DNA of 64,000 bases from JAJVID01 sp035714085 (lineage in GTDB: Bacteria; Acidobacteriota; Blastocatellia; RBC074): positions 1 through 64,000 of the forward strand of contig DASTMP010000362.1 of NCBI GenBank assembly GCA_035714085.1, given 5' to 3'. The notes below the pieces were generated by a model, which searched no databases, was not told the origin of the DNA, and worked only from the letters and a program-made list of their open reading frames with translations. Each line of letters opens with the position of its first letter. The first letter of the stretch is position 1. This document shows, one piece after another, positions 21,304 through 29,245 of this stretch. The position numbers and the translations under genes were made by a program.

Positions 21304-21558
21304 ATGTTAAGACAGATCAAGGCTGAAACTAACCAAGAAATGAAGGCGTTCTCGCGTCGTAATTTGAGCCATCGTCTGCGCCGGGAGCTGAGCGCTTTTC
21401 ACGAGGAAGAGCGTGGGGCATCCGGATCAATCGACAACGTCATGATTATTTTTGTGGCGGCGATCATCCTCATCGGGCTCGTTGCCCTGTTTAATAACAC
21501 CATATGGACAGCGGTCACGACTACGATCGAAGACTTGTTAGGCAGCGCCATTGGATAA
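21304..21558 (+). CDS. Second Flp-like small pilin
   Basis: From ATG 21304 (GGAGGAAAC directly upstream) an 84-residue protein is encoded; the open frame extends further up but without a ribosome binding site. It has a basic N-terminal half and a single hydrophobic segment (SIDNVMIIFVAAIILIGLVA) with a short polar tail ending DLLGSAIG, as in Flp pilins. The position usually taken by Glu5 is not Glu (an Asp sits nearby), so processing by the TadV peptidase is uncertain. The small size and location right before the peptidase gene make it a major-pilin candidate. Confidence 0.65.
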   Translation: MLRQIKAETNQEMKAFSRRNLSHRLRRELSAFHEEERGASGSIDNVMIIFVAAIILIGLVALFNNTIWTAVTTTIEDLLGSAIG

Positions 21559-21665
21559 TACCTGATTCACCGCTTCCCCACGTAGCCAGCGCCTGCCCAT
21601 AGCCTTCGGAGAATAAGATAGAAGGTAAGGGCAGGCGCCTATAGCCAATCGCAATGGAGGGCGTC

Positions 21666-22193
21666 ATGACCCCGCAAAATTTGATCGTCGTGTTATTGAC
21701 GGCGATATGCGTGTACACCGATCTCCGCCACGGAAAGATATACAACAAACTGACCTATCCGGCGGTAGTCCTGGGTATCGCGCTCAGTTTCTTTCAATCC
21801 CCGCCGGATCCGTACCGAAGCGCTACCGGTTTAGCCGGCGCCTTGCTCCTCTACGGCTTGCTACGAAAGTGCTCCGGCATGGGAGCCGGCGACGTCAAAC
21901 TGATGGCGGCCATCGGCGCAATCAAGGGATTACCCTTCGTTATCTTCAGCAGTCTTTATATCTTCGGATTCGGTTGCCTGGCCGGGTTGGTGGTGCTGGC
22001 GTGGAAGGGGCGGCTGGTTCCCGGCATCAAATGGGTGGCGTTGACAGTCGCCTCGGTCGTGGTTCCCGGGAGAGAACGCCCTGCGCACAAGGGCGAAATG
22101 ACCAGCATGCCGTTCGCGCCAGCGATCTTTCTCGGCGTGGCCTATGGCGTCTACCTCGAAATTGTCGACGGGTCATTCTCATTATTGCCCTAA
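21666..22193 (+). CDS. tadV: Prepilin peptidase TadV/CpaA (A24 aspartyl protease)
   Basis: An integral membrane A24 peptidase that cleaves Flp prepilins at the cytoplasmic face. The two catalytic aspartates are visible in the family contexts YTDLRHGKIYNKLTYP (first Asp) and GMGAGDVKLMAAIG (second Asp, GxGD motif). Several hydrophobic helices fill the remainder and the 175-residue size fits TadV, which lacks the N-methylation domain of PilD. I place the start at ATG 21666 because GGAGGG lies 4 bases upstream; the ATG at 21654 is part of that same stretch and has no site. The next gene starts 10 bases after the stop. Confidence 0.93.
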   Translation: MTPQNLIVVLLTAICVYTDLRHGKIYNKLTYPAVVLGIALSFFQSPPDPYRSATGLAGALLLYGLLRKCSGMGAGDVKLMAAIGAIKGLPFVIFSSLYIFGFGCLAGLVVLAWKGRLVPGIKWVALTVASVVVPGRERPAHKGEMTSMPFAPAIFLGVAYGVYLEIVDGSFSLLP

Positions 22194-22203
22194 GGTGAAT
22201 CTG

Positions 22204-23088
22204 ATGTTTTGGTCAATCAATGAATCGTTATTACGGTCGGTCGCTCCATATCTTCTGACGACCCTCGCGCTCGCGTTATACGGTTGGCGGCTGATGAGCG
22301 TGATGGCGAAAGCGGGGATGGAGCAGGCCCGGCGGCAGCCTGAGTCTGCGGCGAGCGGTCAAAGTGGAGCGAGCGCGGTGGAGATGACGCTGCTCTTGCC
22401 GTTGCTGCTGGCGCTGCTGCTCACCATCTTGCAGGTGGCGCTGATCGTTCAAGCCAAGTTCGTGGTCAACTACGCGGCTTTCTGCGCGGCGCGCTCCGCG
22501 ATCGTCGCGATCCCCTCGAAATTGCAGGGACCCGGCGGGGTGGAGGAGCGGAATCGGCTCAACCTCCAGAGCGAAAGTTCACCCAAAATGGCGATGATTC
22601 ATCGGGCGGCGGCATTGCCATGTGTGGCGATCTCCCCGGCCTGGAGCACCGGCATACTGTTGGCGACTCTCGCGCCGCAGAAGCCCGAGGTGGTGGCGCC
22701 GATGGGGGAATTGGCGTTGTTGTTTCCGGCCAGTCGTGAAGGCGCCGATATCTCGCAGCAATTGGCGCCCAGGGCGCATTACGCGTTCAATACCGCAAAT
22801 ACGAGGGTTGAGATATTTGGAGAAGGAGGCGATCAGAGCGGCTCCTTCGGCGAGCAGGCGCTGGTTCGGGCGCGGGTGACGTTTCGTTACTACCTGACAG
22901 TTCCATTCGCCAACCGGCTCTTCGGTACCAGCTATTATGGAACCAAGTTCCTCAATGGTTTCGGGCTGCTCAACCAGTCCGGACTGTATGCGCCGATTAC
23001 GGAAGAGTACACGCTGGTCAACGAGGGAGAGCCTCCATTTCCACCCGAGCAGGATCCGGGCGAGGTCGACTTTAAGGTCGGAGGCTGA
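22204..23088 (+). CDS. TadE-like pseudopilin
   Basis: A 294-residue protein with a cytoplasmic N-terminal segment that includes a first hydrophobic helix (APYLLTTLALALYGW), then the TadE-like pseudopilin motif SGASAVEMTLLLPLLLALLL near residues 57-80: cleavage after the Gly would put Glu at mature position 5. The C-terminal part is a soluble outer domain ending FKVGG. TadE/TadF pseudopilins are processed by TadV and are needed for Flp pilus assembly. Start ATG 22204 has AAGGTGA just upstream; the frame is open earlier but without a site. It ends two bases before the TadG-like gene. Confidence 0.8.
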   Translation: MFWSINESLLRSVAPYLLTTLALALYGWRLMSVMAKAGMEQARRQPESAASGQSGASAVEMTLLLPLLLALLLTILQVALIVQAKFVVNYAAFCAARSAIVAIPSKLQGPGGVEERNRLNLQSESSPKMAMIHRAAALPCVAISPAWSTGILLATLAPQKPEVVAPMGELALLFPASREGADISQQLAPRAHYAFNTANTRVEIFGEGGDQSGSFGEQALVRARVTFRYYLTVPFANRLFGTSYYGTKFLNGFGLLNQSGLYAPITEEYTLVNEGEPPFPPEQDPGEVDFKVGG

Positions 23089-23090
23089 CG

Positions 23091-24302
23091 ATGTCCAGAA
23101 ACTCATGGCGCCACGATGAGAGCGGTCGGATCTCGATTTTCTTCGTCTTCAGCGCGGTCGCGTTCATCTTTCTGATCGGGCTCATCTACAACACGGCTCA
23201 CCAGAGCATCCGTAAAATCCAGATGCAGGGCGCGGCGGATGCGGCGGCGATCGCGGGCGGCGCGCAGGCGGGGCGCGACCTGAACGACATCGCAAACAAC
23301 AACAACACCATGTCCGAACTCCTGACGGTCATGATCATCTTCCGCTCGCTGGTCCAGACGGTCGAGGTCATGAGAGACGAGATGAAGGTCTTATCATACG
23401 TCCCCGTGGTCGACGCTGTGGCAGCCCCATTGGCAACCGCTCTCGAGTCCGTCGCTAAAGTTTTGAAACCGATCGATACGGCGCTCGCAGACCCGTCTCG
23501 CGGGGCGGGATGGATCGCCATGAAGTTGCTGGATGACCTCAATGTCGGAATCAAGACCGACTTTCCGTTCTGGGTGGAGAAGGAGACCAGCGATTTTGCC
23601 CAACGCAACGGGGCGGACCGAGGACTGCACGGCGTACTGATTCCCCGAGAGAGCCCCGCCCTCGATCTTCTCCCGTGCCTGCCCCTCGCCCGCGGGCGGC
23701 AAGTGGAGTTGATCGATCGCGCCGAAAACACCTACTTGAAGTATGCGCAACCGCTTCCAGGCCCGCTGGCGGCCGTCCTCGCCGTTGCCATGCCGTTCAA
23801 TCCGATTACCGTCTTTATGGGCATGGTCGAGTACAACACGTCGAATCTGCGGGGCAACAGAGTCACCGATGCGATTTCAGTGGTTCTGGACCTATTGGCG
23901 ACCGAGCCGCTCGATTGGCCGAACGAACCGCCCAGGCCGATGTTATTGACCGATCAGCCATCGCTCAATCCGGCGGCCACCATGGAGGTCAACGAGTCCG
24001 CCGCCGATCTCTCGACGGTCAGAAAACATTTGCAATATCTGGCAATCGCTACCGGCAAGATGTCCCGGGGAAGCAAGATCGGCGGCGAGAAATTTTTGAA
24101 TGTAGCGCCGTATCAATCCCTCGCCTACGCCGAGGCGGACGTCTACAACCCAACCAAGTGGTCGATGTTCGAGCAGAACTGGCGCGTCAAGCTGGCGCCG
24201 TCAGTCGTACTCAACGAGAAATTCAATCAGATCACAGGAATCATGGGTATCAACGGCGTTCCACAATCACTCAACGGGCTGTCGTTCGCCAACAATCATT
24301 GA
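23091..24302 (+). CDS. TadG-like pilus assembly protein
   Basis: A 403-residue protein starting with a short polar segment (SRNSWRHDESGRISI), one hydrophobic helix (about 15-33, FFVFSAVAFIFLIGLIYNTA) and then IQMQGAADAAAIAGG, the QxxADAAALA-type segment that marks TadG/pilus-assembly proteins immediately after their membrane anchor. The rest is an outer domain with no fold I can name. TadG proteins anchor or assemble the Tad machine at the cell surface. GGAGG is 6-7 bases before the ATG and overlaps the end of the preceding gene. The toxin-fused pseudopilin starts 11 bases downstream. Confidence 0.8.
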   Translation: MSRNSWRHDESGRISIFFVFSAVAFIFLIGLIYNTAHQSIRKIQMQGAADAAAIAGGAQAGRDLNDIANNNNTMSELLTVMIIFRSLVQTVEVMRDEMKVLSYVPVVDAVAAPLATALESVAKVLKPIDTALADPSRGAGWIAMKLLDDLNVGIKTDFPFWVEKETSDFAQRNGADRGLHGVLIPRESPALDLLPCLPLARGRQVELIDRAENTYLKYAQPLPGPLAAVLAVAMPFNPITVFMGMVEYNTSNLRGNRVTDAISVVLDLLATEPLDWPNEPPRPMLLTDQPSLNPAATMEVNESAADLSTVRKHLQYLAIATGKMSRGSKIGGEKFLNVAPYQSLAYAEADVYNPTKWSMFEQNWRVKLAPSVVLNEKFNQITGIMGINGVPQSLNGLSFANNH

Positions 24303-24313
24303 GGTCAAGAGCC

Positions 24314-25321
24314 ATGAGGAAGGTCGCACGCGCGAATCGTGAAGGAGGAGTTACGACACTGGAATTGACCCTGGCCATGCCTGTGGTCGTCTTCGCCATT
24401 CTCCTCCTGATCGGCATGGGGCATGCGCTGATCAGCAAGCAGCACGCAGTGGTCGGGGGACAATTCGCCGCTCATTACCAGCGCGTGCGCGAATCGGCGC
24501 CAGGCGCGGCGGCGACCGGTCAAGCCGTCACGGGAGGGGCCGAGACTTTTCGTCTCAGCGGTGGCGGCTCCGAGACGCTTAGCTACACGGCTAACGCGAT
24601 ACCGCGAAAGGGTCTGATCGCGCAATTATATCGGTTGAAGGCTACCGCCCCGCAATATCAAACACCCAATGTTACCAACGCTTGCGTCCCTCACTGCAAG
24701 CCCTTTGACTCCTTCGCCAAGATCCTGAGCCCGGAAATGATTACCGGGCTTATCTTCTCGGGTAATAGCAGCGGGTTCTCATCGGATAATCTGCTTTCGA
24801 TCGTCGCCGGAAAAGGGAAAAAACAACGTAGGCAAAAGCCGGCGGGCGCGGTAACGACCGGTCCCTTGGCGAAAACGTCTGGAACCGGTATTCCCGGGGC
24901 TGCGGGCATAGCCCCGGTGGCGGGTAGCGGCGGTGGAGCGAAGCCTCCAGGAAAGCCTCCCAAAGGCGCTGCGGGCGGCGCCGCCGATGACGGCAAGTCT
25001 GGGAATGGCGGCAATAGTCAAAATAATTCCGCTGGAGGCGCGTCCAGCGGAGGTGGCGGAACAAATAGAACACCGCATGCGGATGATAGAAAAAGACAGG
25101 CTGATGAAGGCGATACTCACCGCCAGGTTGGGGATGCTAACAGAGTAAGGCAAAAAGGGCGGCCCTTCCGTGATAGTGAGACGGGGAATACCATATACGT
25201 GGATGGCGACAGAGTAGTAGTCGTCGATCCGCAAGGGCGAGAGATTACAAGGTTCAAAAACACTCGGGCGAATACGCAGAAAAGAATCCGGGCTGGAAAA
25301 TGGATTCCCATCGATCGGTAG
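24314..25321 (+). CDS. TadE-type pseudopilin with C-terminal polymorphic-toxin-like domain
   Basis: The N-terminus is a TadE-like pseudopilin: basic start, then EGGVTTLELTLAMPVVVFAI, where cleavage after the second Gly puts Glu exactly at mature position 5. A globular part (40-190) follows, then about 60 residues of Gly/Pro/Ser/Asn low complexity (190-248). The last 65-85 residues are basic and end RVRQKGRPFRDSETGN, VDGDRVVVVDPQGREI and NTRANTQKRIRAGKWIPIDR. From memory this NTxxxRIxxGKWIP ending resembles C-terminal toxin domains of Rhs/CdiA-type polymorphic toxins, probably nucleases; this needs a profile search. Composition drops in GC after about 25060. The gene for a likely immunity protein begins 10 bases on. 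A plain TadE with a variable tail is the alternative. Confidence 0.7.
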   Translation: MRKVARANREGGVTTLELTLAMPVVVFAILLLIGMGHALISKQHAVVGGQFAAHYQRVRESAPGAAATGQAVTGGAETFRLSGGGSETLSYTANAIPRKGLIAQLYRLKATAPQYQTPNVTNACVPHCKPFDSFAKILSPEMITGLIFSGNSSGFSSDNLLSIVAGKGKKQRRQKPAGAVTTGPLAKTSGTGIPGAAGIAPVAGSGGGAKPPGKPPKGAAGGAADDGKSGNGGNSQNNSAGGASSGGGGTNRTPHADDRKRQADEGDTHRQVGDANRVRQKGRPFRDSETGNTIYVDGDRVVVVDPQGREITRFKNTRANTQKRIRAGKWIPIDR

Positions 25322-25330
25322 GATAAACGC

Positions 25331-25588
25331 ATGTACAGGGCCATTGATGTTTGGAGGAGAGATGGCAAGCATAAGCTTGCTCGTTATAGATGCTTTCAAA
25401 TTCTCGAAAGCGGGAAATACTGTGTCCAAAGCGTCGATTACTATTATGCGCCAATCGAAGACGAACAGATCAAACAACACGAGAAGCAATTCTTGGAACT
25501 CTTGGCAGAGTCTTTCCCTGACGACCGTGGGGAAGTATATGACTCACTTGAAGAGGCTATTGAAGCTTTCGATCAAGAGTTTAAATGA
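25331..25588 (+). CDS. Putative immunity protein for the pseudopilin-linked toxin
   Basis: An 85-residue, clearly acidic protein (I count 19 Asp/Glu against 12 Lys/Arg), without signal peptide or membrane segment, starting at ATG 25331 with AGGA 7 bases upstream and only 9 bases behind the toxin-like gene. The C-terminal half is strongly acidic helix (KQFLELLAESFPDDRGEVYD, then SLEEAIEAFDQEF). Small acidic partner, immediate downstream position and low GC (24 of 60 bases at 25381-25440 are G/C against 43 of 60 at 25681-25740) are the classic marks of an immunity gene. I do not recognise the exact family; the function is inferred from the neighbour. Confidence 0.6.
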   Translation: MYRAIDVWRRDGKHKLARYRCFQILESGKYCVQSVDYYYAPIEDEQIKQHEKQFLELLAESFPDDRGEVYDSLEEAIEAFDQEFK

Positions 25589-25630
25589 CGTTATCTTCGA
25601 ATTGCTAAGCCGCCGCCAACAGTCGCAAGC

Positions 25631-26617
25631 ATGAAAAACGCAACTCGATATCAACTTGGGAGGGCATCTGGATTGGCGCTGGCCGCGCTCGCAATCGTCG
25701 CGGGGGCCTGGGCGATCTATCGGTTCGGACCACGGCCAGAAAAAGTAACCTCCAGGCAGGAATCCGCCGATCAGCCCGTCGTCGCGCCCGGCGCGAATCG
25801 GCAGAGAGCGCCTCAGGCGCTCGGTTCCGATCTGTTCAGCGCGTTGTTCAAATCCTCCATCTCTACGCTCGCGAGCGGGCGCGCCGGCGACGCCCCTGCG
25901 AAGTATGTCGAATCGCTGGAGGCGATTTATCGCCGCCGCGGTTACCAGAAACTAGATCAGACGGGCGCTGGAGGCGATCGTCAGAGTTTCGAAAAGTCGC
26001 GCAGCGAGAGGATCAACCAGTTGCGCGGAAAGGTCTACTGGCGAACGGAGGCTGGGGGCGTTTCCACCATCGCTGCGTGGGGAGAGGACTCCGACCCGAA
26101 CGCCGAAATCCCGATCGCTAAAACCACGAATGTTCAGAAGCAAATGTGTCTGACAGCCGTTTCTCCGGCTGAAGGCGGGGGAGCGCAATGGACGACCTAT
26201 CGGTATCTGGCTGACGCCTCCGGGCTGCGGGCGCTCAACGATCAGTTGCGCTCGAACAGCGATTGGCCCGGTCAGGACCCGCTTGACGTCCCGCGCCCGT
26301 CAGGTTTGAGACGGTTGATCAGTATCGGTCAGCCGAACAATCAATCAGGCGCTCCGCAGAGCGGGCCTCATGCCGGTCAGAGTCCCATGGCAATGGTGGT
26401 ATATCAATCCCAGCAGCGGGCTGAGCCGCTGGCTGAATGGTACACGAAAGAGATGCCGCTGGCGGGTTGGAGTCTCAATCCGCCAGCCGGGCAGTCCAAG
26501 GAGAAGATGCGGGGCGCGCTCTACTTCACCAAAGGTCATCGCTCCTGTCTGGTCTGGATCAACTCCGGCGCCGGCGCCGATCCGACCTCTGTCATTATTA
26601 GCGCCCGCGACATGTGA
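25631..26617 (+). CDS. Membrane-anchored protein of unknown function in Tad operon
   Basis: A 328-residue protein with an N-terminal anchor or signal (ALAALAIVAGAWAIYRFG, residues about 16-34) and a large outer part. It contains two similar-looking alpha/beta stretches, one around YVESLEAIYRRRGYQKL and one around AEPLAEWYTKEMPLAGWSLN, both of a type seen in outer domains where a helix precedes a short strand; this might be a duplicated fold. I know no family name. It sits between the immunity-like gene and cpaB in the operon, so a role in pilus biogenesis is likely but unproven. Confidence 0.55.
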   Translation: MKNATRYQLGRASGLALAALAIVAGAWAIYRFGPRPEKVTSRQESADQPVVAPGANRQRAPQALGSDLFSALFKSSISTLASGRAGDAPAKYVESLEAIYRRRGYQKLDQTGAGGDRQSFEKSRSERINQLRGKVYWRTEAGGVSTIAAWGEDSDPNAEIPIAKTTNVQKQMCLTAVSPAEGGGAQWTTYRYLADASGLRALNDQLRSNSDWPGQDPLDVPRPSGLRRLISIGQPNNQSGAPQSGPHAGQSPMAMVVYQSQQRAEPLAEWYTKEMPLAGWSLNPPAGQSKEKMRGALYFTKGHRSCLVWINSGAGADPTSVIISARDM

Positions 26618-26638
26618 TCAATATAAAGGAGACTCGTT

Positions 26639-27376
26639 ATGTCATTGCAGATACGTGCGGTTCAACCCGGAGCGAAAAAGAAAGAGCGACTGATGCTGAT
26701 CGTCGCGATCGCGCTGGGGCTGTTGGCTGGCGGCGCAAACTGGGCCTATCTGCGCCGGATCGAAAGAACCAAACTGACAGTGCTCAAAGCGAAAAAACGG
26801 ATACCCGCCGCGACCCAAGTCGACGGGAGCTTATTTGAAGAGGTCACGATCGCAGGAGACGTGGAAAAGATGAAGAGTCTCTTCGTCGCCAAGGAGGATT
26901 TCGGCGCTTTTAAGAAGGCGACGCTGACAGAGAGTCTACAACCTGGACAATTGTTGATGCTCAGGTCTTTCTATTTTGACAAGGAGAGCGTCAGCCGCCC
27001 CCCCGCCGGCCAGCGCGCCATCTCGATCAAGGTCGAAGACGAAGCCAATGCCGTGGGCTATTCCATCCGCCCAGGCCACGCCGTCGATATCTGGGGATAC
27101 ATCAACGGCAAATCCGAGTTGCTCAAGAAGCAGGCCTGTGTGATGGCCGTGGGCGGCGTCTACCTTGCGCCGGACAAAGAGCAGGCGAAAGATGATGATT
27201 ATAAATCGGTGACGATCTATGTGGACGAGAAAGATGTCGAATGCCTGACCAACAATCTATGGCAGGCGGGGCACAAAACGAAGATCACGCTCGTAGGCGA
27301 TTGCAATCCGAACGCGCACTTTCCCGCCGCCTGCCCGTCAGAGGCGCAGGGCGCCAAAGTGGCGAAACGTGACTGA
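26639..27376 (+). CDS. cpaB: Flp pilus assembly protein CpaB/RcpC (SAF domain)
   Basis: The protein has a single N-terminal transmembrane helix (LMLIVAIALGLLAGGANWAY), a linker with KAKKRIPAATQVDGSLFEEV, the conserved SAF-domain start found in CpaB/RcpC, and the RcpC-type domain with AISIKVEDEANAVGYSIRPG followed by HAVDIWGYI. These periplasmic proteins bind peptidoglycan and link the Tad inner-membrane complex to the secretin. AAGGAG lies 8 bases before the ATG. No secretin gene (rcpA/cpaC) is visible in this window, which is notable for an otherwise complete operon. Length (245 residues) fits. Confidence 0.88.
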   Translation: MSLQIRAVQPGAKKKERLMLIVAIALGLLAGGANWAYLRRIERTKLTVLKAKKRIPAATQVDGSLFEEVTIAGDVEKMKSLFVAKEDFGAFKKATLTESLQPGQLLMLRSFYFDKESVSRPPAGQRAISIKVEDEANAVGYSIRPGHAVDIWGYINGKSELLKKQACVMAVGGVYLAPDKEQAKDDDYKSVTIYVDEKDVECLTNNLWQAGHKTKITLVGDCNPNAHFPAACPSEAQGAKVAKRD

Positions 27377-27421
27377 CTCCGCATTATCATTTCCCGTACC
27401 TTTCTGGACATTTGAAGAGCT

Positions 27422-29221
27422 ATGTTTTTTATCGTCGATGATGAAATCCCGCTGCGTTTCACGGGCTCACAGGTGACTCTCGGGCTCGACGCTAACGGTG
27501 ATTTCGCGCTCAATTCGGTTCGGCCCGCGTGCCAGGTCTGGCGTAACGCCCTGAAAGACTGGATGATCGCGACTGCCGGAGAGGTTCCGGTCTCAATCAA
27601 CCATACCGACTTGACCGAGCCGCGGAAAGTCCTACCGTCCGACACGATCCGAGTCGGCAAATACAGGATCGAACTCCGGTTTCTGGATCAGGACAACATC
27701 ATCACCAGAGCGGTCCGGGAAAAGCAATTCAAACTGGAGGCGGATCTCCATCACACAGTCATGGATCTGGTCGGACACTCAACCACTGGTCTGTCTCAAC
27801 AAGAATACCGGCAACGGATTGAATCTGCGATCGACAAGGCTCTCAGTGAAACCATGATCGAACCGGAGATTGAGGAGTATCTCTCGGCTCAGGCCATGCG
27901 CGAACTCTTGCTGGAGGACATTCATGGATACGCGCGCCGGCCCGATCAGGGCTCGCAGAAGTGGCGCCAGAGATTCGCGCCGTTGATCAATAGCCTCAGA
28001 AAGTTGGTCCGGGTCAACCCGAATGAAACCGAAGTCCAGAAAGCCGAACGGGTCGACATACTGCTCCCCTGGGCCCTGCAGAGGCGGAAAGTGAGAGTAG
28101 AACCTGAGCAAAGGCGCGCGCTGGCCATGGAGCTGATACGTGAAGAGTTGCTGGATATCATCTTCGGCCTCGGGCCACTGAGAGACCTCATGGCCGCCAG
28201 CGACGTCAATGACATCATGGTCCTTCCGTCCGGAAAGATTTACATCGAACGAAACGGCCAGATTCGGGACTCGGGACGGAGAATGGCTTCGCCTGTCATC
28301 TCCGTCGATATTTGCCAGAGGATTGTGGGCGTGGTCGGACGTCGTCTCGATCAAACTTCTCCGATGGTGGACGCCAGAATGACGGATGGATCGCGCCTGA
28401 ACGCTGTGATCAGCCCGGTCTCTATCAACGGCCCCGCGTTGACTATCCGGCGCTTTCCGAACAGGCGGCTGACGGTCGATGATCTGATCGCCAGTGGGGC
28501 GTTTACCAGGTCGATCGCTGAATTCCTTCGGGCGTGCGTAGGCGTTCGCAAGAACATCATCGTTTCGGGAGGCACCGGATCGGGCAAGACGACGCTGCTT
28601 AACATTCTGGCCTCTTCGATTCCGCCTGGCGAGAGAATCGTGACGGTCGAAGACACGGCCGAACTGCAACTGCCGCACGAACATGTGGTGACCATGCAAT
28701 CGAGGCCCCCGAACCTGGAGGGCAAGGGGGCGATTCCGATCCGGGAACTGGTGCGCAATACGCTGCGAATGCGTCCCGACAGAATCGTCGTTGGTGAATG
28801 TCGCGGCGGCGAAACTCTGGATATGCTTCAGGCGATGAATACCGGGCACGACGGTTCGTTGACGACCATCCATGCCAACGACCCTCAGGAGGCCTTGCTC
28901 AGACTGGAGGTCATGGCGTTGGAAGCCCAGGGCATCGACCTGCCAAGCCGCGCCATCAGGGAGATTATCGCCTCGGCGGTGGACATGATCATCCAGGTCG
29001 CGCGGTTGCCCGGCGGAGCGCGCCGCCTGACTTCGATTTGCGAGGTCGTAGAGTTCGACGAAGTGGACGGCTCCGTGATTATCGAGGAGATTTTCAAGCT
29101 CCCGCAGAGCGGGAGGAAGACACATCGGGCCGACAGCGAGATGGCCTTCACCGGTTACATTCCGACTTTCATTCAAGAGCTGCTGCAGGTCGACGGCTTG
29201 GCGGTGGAGTCGATATTCTGA
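27422..29221 (+). CDS. cpaF: Tad secretion ATPase CpaF/TadA with degenerate FHA-like N-terminus
   Basis: A hexameric secretion ATPase that powers Flp pilus extension. The C-terminal 350 residues hold the canonical elements: SGGTGSGKTTLLNILA (Walker A at residues 383-391), the Asp box EDTAELQLPHEH, Walker B-like RPDRIVVGECRGGE and the His box GHDGSLTTIHAN. Residues 1-100 are an extra domain with spacing like a forkhead-associated fold (VTLGLDANGDFALNSV ... LPSDTIRVGKYRIEL), apparently degenerate. A helical N-domain (about 150-270) precedes the core. Followed 24 bases on by TadB. A second CpaF is encoded at the end of the operon. Confidence 0.92.
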   Translation: MFFIVDDEIPLRFTGSQVTLGLDANGDFALNSVRPACQVWRNALKDWMIATAGEVPVSINHTDLTEPRKVLPSDTIRVGKYRIELRFLDQDNIITRAVREKQFKLEADLHHTVMDLVGHSTTGLSQQEYRQRIESAIDKALSETMIEPEIEEYLSAQAMRELLLEDIHGYARRPDQGSQKWRQRFAPLINSLRKLVRVNPNETEVQKAERVDILLPWALQRRKVRVEPEQRRALAMELIREELLDIIFGLGPLRDLMAASDVNDIMVLPSGKIYIERNGQIRDSGRRMASPVISVDICQRIVGVVGRRLDQTSPMVDARMTDGSRLNAVISPVSINGPALTIRRFPNRRLTVDDLIASGAFTRSIAEFLRACVGVRKNIIVSGGTGSGKTTLLNILASSIPPGERIVTVEDTAELQLPHEHVVTMQSRPPNLEGKGAIPIRELVRNTLRMRPDRIVVGECRGGETLDMLQAMNTGHDGSLTTIHANDPQEALLRLEVMALEAQGIDLPSRAIREIIASAVDMIIQVARLPGGARRLTSICEVVEFDEVDGSVIIEEIFKLPQSGRKTHRADSEMAFTGYIPTFIQELLQVDGLAVESIF

Positions 29222-29245
29222 GATGTCCGATCCGAGATTTGAAAG

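Noticed and set aside
23675..24313. Upstream extension of the toxin-fused pseudopilin frame
   Set aside because: It overlaps the TadG-like gene in another frame and is Arg-rich; the ATG at 24314 with GAGG upstream begins the real pseudopilin motif.
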